Shown here: positions 27,001 through 39,000 of the stretch, in pieces
Layout: every line of letters starts with the position of its first letter
Position numbering within the stretch: the stretch's first letter is position 1
Assembly (NCBI GenBank): GCA_026874595.1
Contig: CM049317.1
Location: 29,940,901 to 30,004,900, forward strand
Reading direction: 5' to 3'
DNA length: 64,000 nt
Source: Sipunculus nudus
Lineage: Eukaryota; Annelida; Sipuncula; Golfingiida; Sipunculidae
The notes under the pieces: generated by a model
Seen by the model: only the letters and a program-made list of their open reading frames with translations
What the model was told of the DNA's origin: nothing
The model's database searches: none
Made by a program: the position numbers and the translations under genes

Positions 27001-30000
27001 TTAAAATCTAAACAATTGCAAACATGACAGGTCATTTTCAATAGGCCGTTTGTCATCTAAGACTCAGTGCATGTGTATTGAGGTATATTTCTACAAAACT
27101 ATTCTGATATTTAATTGCTAGATTAATATAAACAAGTAAATTCAAGGAATTTATGTCCTCAGCTTCAACCTTCAAGTCTAGGATAGTTTTAGAGTATGTG
27201 ATGACTAAGTGCAAACCATACTCAATAGATGGCAGCACCTGGCATTTACTGCAAAGTAATTTATGTCCACTGCTAGCGACACCTGTTGGTGATTAGTGAA
27301 AATAAATGTGCTGATTCATTATATCAAAAATGAAAAATATAATATTGTATTATTATCTTGTGAGACAAGACACTTCAAAGCCTATGTTAGAATCTTGATG
27401 ACAATTTCAGATTGGAAGTTTTCCTGAATTGTAATTTACTGCAAAGTAATTTATGTCCACCGCTAGCGACACCTGTTGGTGATTAGTGAAAATAAATGTG
27501 CTGATTCATTATATCAAAAATGAAAAATATAATATTGTATTATTATCTTGTGAGACAAGACACTCCAAAGCCTAAGTTAGAATTTTGATGACAATTTCAG
27601 ATTGGAAGTTTTCCTGAATTGTAGTAAATGGTGTAATTCAGTCTGATCACGTATATACACAGAATTATTGTTTCAAATTTTAATGAGGCATGGTGGGTCT
27701 CATTCAACTAAATTCATTTGATCCTATGACACCTGTATTAAGAAGTATATGCATTGTTTTCAGCTTGTGGAAACACACTGACCATAAGTTATCTATTGTA
27801 ATTTTATGAGTGTATAATAACAAGAATAATACTACTTCTTTACTTCTTGAAATATCTGTCAGCTGTTGATCTGATGTACGAACAGTTGACTAAAATATTT
27901 CACATTTGACTACATTCATGAACAGTCAAGTTGGGAGTCAACTGGTCATTAAGTCTTTTCAGTCCTAGTTACCATACATTATTTACTGTACAAACACAGA
28001 CTGGCTGAAATTATCAGATTGTTCAATGATTTTATGAGAAAATTGTTTTGTTGTTGGAGGTAACCACCTCCATCTTTTAATGCTAGTTTAACTAAGTATA
28101 TGTTGTTACGAAAGACAAATTGTTGAGTGGAAAAATCCTGGGCCAATCCCAGGTTTCGAACCCAGGTCGTTGGCTCACAAGTCCAGCGTACCAACCGCTT
28201 CGCTAGAAAAGCATGCTTCACTAGCGAGACAGTTCGGTCCGCTTTTATGCATTCCGTAACAATGTATATCTGCAGAATTCCATTCCGGTTTCTGACTCCT
28301 TTACAGGCAAGTATCACGCGCTTCCTCTCATTTTATATCCAGGCCCCGTGACTACTGCACTTGCTGGACCTGGATGTGTAAACATCCCTAATGCTGGGTC
28401 ATACCACCAAGGTATTCCAAAAGGTGAGTGAAACACGGCCATTGGGTACAGCCTTCCCAATAAGCCTGCAGAGTGCTCACCCTGGGTAAGGGCTGACCGT
28501 GAAAAATCTCACTGCCTTGGCTGTGATTTGAACTCACGATCTCCCAGCTTTGAGTCCTGTGCTCTACCCCTGAGCCACAGAAGCCATGTGACCCACTAAT
28601 GAGATTACAATATTATTTAAATGTCACCCTTGCCTGTAGAGTTAAACCTCATAATTAAGAACACCAATCGGACCTCAATAAAGTGGTCACATTTTCATGG
28701 TGGTCGTCAAAGTGAGGTCTTATGTAAAGAGCAAAAAAGAATCAGGACAGTTAACAAGTTGTTATTTTGAGGTGGTTGCTAATCCGAGGAGGTCGTTAGG
28801 CAAGGTTTTTGCTGTATATATCTGACCATTGTGTTGACCCACCATTTTACATGCTGAGCACTGTTTCTTTGCATCTTGCTCCCCACACGTGTTACAGTTC
28901 ACTTCGTCGTTGGAGGCAAATCTCTGACCATTCACCCCAGAGTTCAGTATGCTCATAGCAGTTGGACTGTTTCCCTGGAAGTCACAAGAACAACTATAAG
29001 ACTGAGAGTTATGTTATTAAGTCACTAATAAGGCAAAAAAAAATAAAAGGTAGGGTTCTCAGGCACTGCCTGCATCAATTTAAACCTGCCACATCAAACA
29101 TTTTTTTTTTTTATTATCAACAGAAACTTACCAATATTGAGCTTGGACTGCTGCTCAGTCATTTCTTTCAAGAAGATAAAATAATACAATTTTGATACAA
29201 TTTCCTTTGTTATGTATTGCTTTTACCCGTATAGCAAAAAGTTTCTGTTCTCATGCTCTTCCCTAATCATGACATTTTTTATTGAACATACTAAAAAAGG
29301 TAAAAAATAAAAAATGCCCATCTGCACTGATTAAAAAAAAAGTGACCTTTTTTGGGGCCTTATGTTTTCTATTTATATTCTATAGATCCAGTTGGAGGAT
29401 CAAATCTCTGACTTGCATACAAGAACAACAGAATTTATACATGACATAGCAGTAACAAAAGAGAACAGAACCACAGTTCACTTTAAATTAACACTGTCAC
29501 ATCAAAACGTTTTATGATACCTGAAAGACAGATCAAGCCATAATAATTTATCAAACAACAAGGTGTTTTTAGAGGCATTAAACCATACCAGGATGATCCA
29601 CATGAAACTTTATAGTGTAGGTCTACACACCTGTCATGGTTCAATAACTCAGTCCCAGGTTACTCCCAGTACAAAGCTACCAATTTTTATATACAATCAA
29701 CAGCTCTATTATAGTGAAACAGCCTTAGGCAAAGTCCTTTGAATTAAACATTTTGATGGTTATTCAGTTTACCCTCACCCAACCCTCTAAAAATTTCAAC
29801 AAAATCTGTTTGAAACTTAAAAAAGAGGCCCAATCACCTAACTGAACTTTATAAACTAAAGGTAATCCCTTGCACCTTTTATAAATAAAGGCCAGAAAAC
29901 ATGGAAATCACTGCACACAGGCTGCTTGTTTTGTTTATATCAACGTGCTCATAATGTGGGGGCCCATCAAAATAAAACAAATTCAACAAGGGCATCTGGC

Positions 30001-33000
30001 AGCAAATCAGATAAGTCAGAGCTTTGTAAATGGCGTTTTTCAACAGTGAACTTTCTACCTCTGCAAATATGCAACCTACCACCTGAATTCTTTTTTAAAA
30101 GGTAGGTGAATGGGCATGAATTTGCCAAAGACAAAGAGTATAGAATCATACCTGTAACTCTTGCCACCTACTAGAGGTTAAATAATGTATCAGAACCAGC
30201 TGCTAACTCTTAACATGATCAGACCATTGGTCAATTAAGATTTTTCTATTAAATTCTATTGGATTTCTACAGTGTTTCTGAAACTTTAATCCCAATTCTA
30301 TTCAATGTGTTTGAAAAAAAATAATTCCAATTGCATTTGCTATTCAGACAATCACCCAGCAACTGATCAAGGGCACCTTAAAAACTTTACAAGAAGAAAA
30401 TAAAACTTACAATTTTAACTGGTGCTATTTGTCGAACCATCTGTTGCAGAAGAGCACATTCAATGTAAGGAAATTCTTTCAAGGCTGCCCGAACAAATTT
30501 TTCTAGATTCTCCTGAAAACCATCACCTTCCCTACCTCGTAGCATACTGCAAGAAAATTATGAAAATTAAGCTGAATCCTGGAAAAATACAGAAAAATCA
30601 CAGAATGTATGTCTACAAAAATTCCTTCTGGAATTTTAACTCTTGTGAAACTTTGTGATGTACTTTTAATTTATGAAAACTTAATTTACATATTTTCACT
30701 GAAAAGATTGATAAAGAGACCACTACATGAGTATCATTACAGGTAGAGGTAAAATCAGCAATACTTCCTAAATTCCCATTTTATTCTGGAGAAGGAGAAA
30801 AATACAATAAAGTCTTAAACACTAAAATACACCGAACAAATTTACCAAACTATTAATAATTCCTATGTCATAACAGTGACAGAACTAATATATGCATTTA
30901 GGATTTCCATTAAGAAATAAACAGTTAAAGATAAAAACATGACATATCTCTTATTCTCTATATGAAATAATCTTTAGCGTCAAACAGCTTGTTATTATAG
31001 TCACTCTCAGACACATACACTTGTATTGTGCCAATTAATCAATTAAGTCGATGATTGGTCTTGAACTCTTGTAATCGATATAAATGTTTGCATTTTTGCA
31101 CAACCGACCTCAAACTGATATGTACTATCAAACAAAGAAATCATATCATCCAGAGGATATATTCTAATCCTGTCAGAGCTATAAGAAACATGGGGCACAA
31201 AATATTGAACAGGATCAAAACTGAGCCTTGTGCAGTGAACATCTGACCTCACCATGAACTTTACATGCCCTAAATAGCATATTCAAGAATTATCATGAGA
31301 ATAACTGTTCCATGCAGCCAATCAGGTTGCCATTAGTACTGTAAACCATGAGTCAACTGACCATAATATCTGCATATTTTGGGAGACCTCTCCCAAACAG
31401 AACATGTAGTCTGTACCAGTACCCTTGTTGGCATGTTTTCCTGGATATTTTTTTATACAAATTAGACAGTATAAAAAATTCTAGGCAAAAGGTTGCATGG
31501 GCCATTCCTAAGACTGCGGCCATAATGATAATGTCTTACCTGCATGGCAACTAATTTGTATGAGACAAAGAATCCAAAATATTGCAAGACGGTTCACAAT
31601 GACTGCAAGATATTCATCAGTGCAGTGATTCCAGTCAATGATGTCAGTCAATGCGATGGCTATGTCATCGACCTTTGTGACTGCAAGATATTCATCAGTG
31701 CAGTGATTTTAGTCGATGACGTCAGTCAATGTGAGAGCTACATCGTCGACCTTTGTGACGTCATTATTGCCTGGTTAAAAGCTGTCTCAAGGAAGACCTT
31801 CTGTGTAGAAGTTTGGGGGGCTAATTATAATAATTAGGTCAAAAGAGCGGAGGATTAGGGATCTGATGGTGAGGTTAATTGTCAACAACCTGGCTGTTAC
31901 CTTTATCTGTCGTTGACTGGCTGTTACCTTTATTTGTCAGTGTGATGTACAAGTTAATATGTAAGGTATAGTTCTATATGGCAGATTTCACTATGATATA
32001 AAAGGTACATCAAATATTCAATCAACAATAACTGACCATCAGTCTTCTTTTTTTATTTCAATCAATGATTTATCATCATATTCTTACTACCAACACACAC
32101 AAACTGCACAAACAATGCTCTCTCCATGTTGAGCAGCTGCTATGAAGAGATGTACTCACAATTTTATCCACGTTTCTAGATTGTCTCCCTTGTCTTTCTT
32201 TGACTTGGTGCACTGCTTCAATAAGGACCCGAGGTAGGAGAACTTAACGGCCATGATTTCATTAGTCTCGGACTGTTTCATCATCTTCTCCACAATAAGA
32301 TCAATGACTCGTCCAATGCTGCGAGATTCTGTAATCAGTTCAGGGTGCTCTTGTAGGTACATGGATAACTGAAAGAAAAAACAACCTCGGTGTAATTCCT
32401 TGCAAAAAGGTGATAACTGATGCCTAACTGTATGTATTTTCTTACTGATGAAGAAAACAATGATCGCTCGCTATAACATTTGCACATGTTCTGCTCTCTG
32501 AATTGGCATGGTACTTGTCGCTGAAATAGATGCCAGTTTTGTGTCCTGCCTTGGGCTCTGGTGCTGTGGATGCTGTAGCTTTCTCCAGTCACCGGTACAG
32601 AAAAACGTTAGTGGCGTCTCGCGATTTAAATTACGCTTAAAGAGAACACAAGGCTGAAGTCCCATGCTACAGTGCTCAACCTGTAGCTGCTCAATAAAGC
32701 TAAAAACATCTTCAGTCTGAGCTTTTAGGTTAGGATATCTCAGCCTGACTAATCTATTTGCTGATTTAGAAGTTTGTGGAGCTAGCAATGACAGAACATA
32801 CCTTGAATATAGCATGAGACAGGAACATACGATTGGAGGGTGCTAAATGAATGAACCAATGACATCTTATGTATCCTTTGCTAAAACATCTCATGAATAA
32901 AAATGTCCTTTGCAGAAGAACTATTAATACAAATCTTACAAATTTAGTTTTACTTACCTTAACTGGATTTAAATTTGACATAAGAAGATATTTATACAGA

Positions 33001-36000
33001 GGTGATGCCAGTTCTTTTTTCAACTTTGCTTCTTTCTCAAACCCTGCAAAAGACAAGGCATACACTTTGAAATAAAATAATTCTTATTTTGTCAACATGA
33101 ACTGTTGTTAAATGAGTTAACATTGGTTTAAAAAACACATGTTGGTGGATGAGATATAACAAATAACCAATTGAACAAACTTCTCAGAAATTTAAAAAAA
33201 CAGCAAGCTAGCTCATTCCTGAAATGCAATTATAGAAAGACCAGCTATATTAGCAGTGCTGCAACTAGTTTAATGGAGAAAAGTACAAAATCATCCAATA
33301 AAAACATATTAATAAGTTTGTAAAAAGTATGAAAAAGTAAAAATCCATGTCAAATAAGCAATTTGTATACAATTTTACAGCAAGCAATACTCCTAAACAA
33401 GCTTCAGGCATGAAAGTTCATGTATAGTCAGTAATTCATATATCCATTGATCTTGTAAAACCTTGGCAAGCTCAGAAAAAAAATGCTAATAAAATTCCAC
33501 TCTTATGAAATACTTACAGAGCATGTCTACTGCACTCAATTAGTTCAGGTAAATAACCTTAATCACCAAATGGAGAGCTGATTTGAGATAAAAAAAGGAT
33601 CAAAAGTAATATATATTAACCCCAGAAAAAGATAGACAGCACTGCATTAGTGTGTATTTTATAATGTTAGACAGCACTGCATTAGTGTGTATTTTATAAT
33701 GTTAGACAGCACTGCATTAGTGTGTATTTTATAATGTTAGACAGCACTGCATTAGTGTGTATTTTATAATGTTAGACAGCTGACCTTGTGGCTTAGTGTA
33801 GTAGAGGATATCATCTTCTGACAGGAAATTGTTGATCACTGATACCACCTGATGCTGGCCTGAAACACAGAAAAATCCTCATAATAATGTATAATAATCC
33901 CACTGAAATTTGCAGACATTGAATTTGTAAATTCAATAAATGTCAACAGGGCTGCCATTTTGTGCACAGAATAAAAAATGGATGTCACAAGTCACATATG
34001 AGAATTCATGTATACCGCTAATATAAAAAAAATATAAAAATAATGTCAACACAAGGTCTCTGTATTTTTGTTTAAGGATTCCTTGCTACCTCTGAAAATA
34101 ACCAGGTGTTTTCATATGAATGTAGCTCAATGTATTTTACAAAAATATATAATACTTCCAACATCTAACTCTTCATCATGTAACATTATACTCAGAATTA
34201 AAAACATCAAACTAGTAATTATTCTAAACCAAGTTAAATACTCCAAACTAATTCCACCTATTAATCATAATTTCATTTAGATATTAAACTGATCATGTAT
34301 GTGTGTGTGGCAAATATGGCACTTAATTTTAAGATAAAATTCTACCTATAAAATATTTACCTTTATCGTATTTTATTTAAGAATGTACCTTGTTTGTGTG
34401 AAAGCTTTTCACATATTAGTTGTGAGATGTCTGGGTTTTTTTTATAATTAAAATAAGTCCTTATTGTGAACTTATGCGAACTTGGCGAGTTAAGAAAAAA
34501 GCCAAAATTAAAAAAATGCTTTTATTTTACTGCCCGTGGTTATAAAAAGGGGATCTACAGTAGTTTGCTATGCTGAAATTCTATAAGCATGTTATTTGAC
34601 CTTCACCACAAATAATTTGTACAAATTTCATTTGATCAACAGAGTACATAAACATATAGTACATACCAATAAAGGCAGCCATTTGTGCAGCATTTCTGTT
34701 AAGGGAGTTCTGGTGATGAACTTTGGCTCCAGCGGATAACATCACATTCACTGTATTTACATTTCCTGAAATTTAAGGACACACATCAACACTAAAATAT
34801 AATATCAATCCAGGAAAATAATCTATGTTGTGAAACAGCACATAGAATTATCTAAGATCTGAATGATACGTGCGACTTGGTGAACATTCAGGATCCAAGC
34901 TCACCCAGGTAGACAGCTTTGGAGAATTACTGGAAGGCAGTGTCCCATCAACTTGTTTCACTCACAAACAAGCGTGCCTTCCAAGGGTCCCTGGGTCACA
35001 GCAAATTAGGTTGATTATACACTCACTGACATTTGGTCAAAATAAATTATATAAATTAATAATATTTTCATAAGATTTCAAAATATTACATAAAGAATTA
35101 AAATACACAGTGGCTTGTATAGTTCAGCAGATAAATTTTCCAAATTCTAAAAGAAAAGCAAACAAGAACACTGCATGGTGTATGAAGCCTAAAGAATATG
35201 TTTATTAGCCATATTCCATCTGCCGTGGTAACATGTTCTACCATTTATATCCACAAGCAGGTTTTCCCCTCTAACAGTATTTAAATAAATACAATATACC
35301 CTTTAATGTTTATAAAATAAAAATGAGATTACCCAGAACTGACCGGGCCATTCATGACTTCATTCAAGGATGAAGGTTGGCAAAAAGGTGACATGGTGCG
35401 AATAGATTGGTTATTCAATATGGAGGTACATGTATCAAAAGTACCAAAAAAATAATAAAAAGATATCTATAAATTACCAACTTAATATTGAAAATCATAA
35501 ATTGTGAAGCTATCTGGCTCAGTCTAAGTTCATGAACAGCTGAATGGTAATACAGAGTCTGTCCAATAGACGTCGCCACAAGTCTTCAGTCTGAATATTC
35601 TCATCCATTTTAATAATCTCTAAATGAGTGCTGTTATTGTTTGAATTTTAACATTTTAAAGTGACAATTGGTCTGCAAATATTTATTACATTTCATATGA
35701 ACATTTACACTAAATAATTTATACAATAATTATGTGACCAAAAAGAGTATCTCCTCTATGGTGTGCTTTATCTCAACTTATTGCCCACAGGAGTGACATA
35801 TTCTGGCAAGTGGTCTTCTCACAACTCATTATAAAAAAAAATCTATTTATTTTCCCTTTGGCGAGTTAAGAAAAAAGCCAAAATTAAAAAAAATGCTTTT
35901 CTTTTACTGGCCGTGGTTATAAAAAGGGGATCTACAGTAGTTTGCTATGCTGAAATTCTATAAGCATGTTATTTGACCTTCACCACAAATAAAGCAACAC

Positions 36001-39000
36001 TGAAGGGAGCTTAACAAATAATTTAATAACATGATTTGCAGGAGTTTACCTGAGAGGGCTGCAAACATGAGTGGAGAGTAGCCAGAGTCATGGTAGTTTG
36101 AGTTAACATCTGCTCCTTTAGACAGCAGGTACCGGCAGAGGTCAGCGTTACCTTTATAGGCCGCGTGCATCATCGGGGTCATCCCAGTCTAAAATACAGT
36201 TACATTAATTGTATATATAGATTTCTCAGGCATTTCCCTGGTTTACAAGTATTACAATTTACAAATATTACCCAAAAAAACCGAATTCTGATGTTCATTT
36301 GTACATAGATAAAAACTTTTTCTGTATGTTCTAAAATTCACTGATGATAAAAGAATGAACTAGCAGTTTGGGAATGTAAAGGCCCTCAACTAGGGCTCCA
36401 TGATTACTAGTTCCTCAAAGTGGCAGCCCTGTGGCCATATTGGATACCAGATTGGTCTGAAATTTATCACCGCAAATAATCTGAAAGATACCAATCTTCA
36501 GAAAAATCAATACACTATCTAAAGAATTACTGCAAAAGGATTTTAAAATATTTGCCTGGCAGCCATACTTTGTTTAACAGGAGATTGAAATCCCCTCATG
36601 GGTGTCAATATTCTGTAAAATTTTCACAAAAGAAAATCACTGATTGTGCTGTGGCAGCCATATTTTTATTTGAATGGGTCTGTAATTTGATAGGACTGGA
36701 GCCGTAATAGGCACCAATCATTCTTGTGAATAGAGAAAGATATATATTTATATATTATATAATAACAAGATGATATTCAGTTTCTGTTTCTGTTTGTTAT
36801 AGTGAAAAGCTATATTAGAAATTAAAATAATTACAAACACAAATTTTGTAAGTTCAGCTACACTTACACAGAAACAACATACTGGAAAATATGTCACAAT
36901 TTTTTTTATGAAAAGAAGAATAAACTATCTCTTAAAAAATAATGAAATTCATATTTCACATTTTCAGTCAATTTTTTTTAAATATGACCACAAGTTCCAT
37001 ATCATTTTAGTTACTTTAATGACTGCGGTATCTTTGTTGTATTGACAGTTCCAGCTATGCTTAGAATGAATCCAATGGCAGATAGTTAATATTGGCACAA
37101 TTTATTTTTATAATATCTGTTCATATTCAAAACAATGTCTTCAACTTTCAAATTTTAGGATTTTTGAATAAAAATTCATTTACACATACCCCATCAAGAA
37201 AATCCACCTGGACATCTGAATGCTCCAGTAATCGCTTGACTTCTGCATCATTTCCTGAAAGAGTTTTTCATAAATATAAAAAATAATAGCTATGTTGTGC
37301 TCTGATCTGGTAAAATTAGCAAAAAACACCCATCATAAATGTTTTCAATGGCTATAGTAAACATGTTCCCATCACCAGCAAAATGGATATTAGCCAAGCC
37401 AGTGTTGTTACATTTTGTTTAAACTGACAACCCACTGGCCTAGGGCACATAGACTCATGTGTAAGTAAAATCTATACATATATATATATATATATATATA
37501 AACATTTTTCTAGGAAAGGGATCATGGCTTGGATTAAAGTCTTAATGTTGTAACAGTTCAATGAAATTGGAACAAAATAGGAGTGTAATATGACCTAACT
37601 ACCTTCTATCTTCAATCTATCTATCTATATACTATACAGTGGAACCCCACAATTACGACCACCCTGGGGACTGAGCAAAGTGGTCGTAATTGTGGGGTGG
37701 TCGCAAGGCGGGGTTCCACTGTAGTCTGTTCCACAAAAGGGTGCCAATTGAAATTTGGAAATATTTTCATAAACTGGCAGATTAATTTCAGATGGCATGA
37801 TGCAATGAAGGAATGGGGTGTTGGCCTAATTTACTATAATTAAATTGTAATCATACCTAGCAAAATATTCAAGCAATGCAATTAAATTGATATGTGAGAA
37901 AACAGTCTATTTTTACAACACCTCAACCTCATTCATGAAAGTCAAGGTAACCAGTCACATACAGTCACAGTCAACAACTGCACTTGAAAGCTTCTGATTG
38001 GCTAATAACTGGTCATAAATATTCTAACAAGGCCTACAGGCCTAATGTGAACCTGTGCAAAGTTTGGGAGTATGAATGGAGGTTTATTTTTAAAATTTAA
38101 TATTGATCCTTTTGAGTCCTGCATATCTACCTTAGTCATTATAATTTCAGCAAAATGGACATTTTGGACCTGCAAGTTTCAGACTAGGACATTTTAAAAC
38201 TAGAATATGGGTAGTCAACAAGGGACTACGTGTATCCACAGAAATCAGAGTGGAACGGGTGAAGTGAGGCATGGATAAAGTGGCAATGGGAATAGAGTGA
38301 GGTGTGTTGCATATTAGCATGGATGTCTGAAGCGTAAACGTGAATGTAGGTGGTGGCACCTGTCATAAAATCAAGAAAACTGTCCATGATGTATAAACCC
38401 ACAAAATTTCAGGTGGATAAGTCAAACCACTGCTATGATATGAGTGATTTTATCCCAAGGCAGATGAACAGATGGACGGTGTTCATAAGTGGTTGCAGGT
38501 GGCGCCACCAGTTTTGCTTATGATGAAGAGCTATGTGAGATCTATATACATGCACAATTTTGGCCCAATCAGTCAAACGGTTCTAGAGATATAAGCTTAG
38601 ATATCTGCAGAGTAAACGTGAATGTAGGTGGCGCAACCTGTCATAAAATCGAGAAAGCTTTCCAGGATGTATAAACCTGCAAAATTTCAGGTGGATATAT
38701 CAAACCACTGCTGAGATATGAGTGATATTATCCCAAGGCAAATGAACAGATGGATGCTGTGCATAAATGGTTGCAGATGGCGCCACCAGTTTTGCCTATG
38801 ATGAAGAGCTATGTGAGATCTATACACATGCAAAATTTTGGCCCAATCGGTCAAACAGTTCCCCAGATATGAGCTTGGATATCTGCAGAGTAAACATGAA
38901 TTTAGGTGCCGCCACCTGTCATAAAATCAAGAAAGCTGTCCAGGATGTATAAACCTGCAAAATTTCAGGTGGAAAAGTCAAACCACTGCTGAGATATGAG

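Noticed and set aside
28103-28261. A functional tRNA gene.
   Set aside because: It has A- and B-box-like segments, but I could not establish a complete cloverleaf or acceptor stem, and it lies as an insertion in a SINE.
28127-28351. Plus-strand ORF over the nested tRNA-like element.
   Set aside because: It spans the junction of two mobile elements, so it cannot be an old gene.
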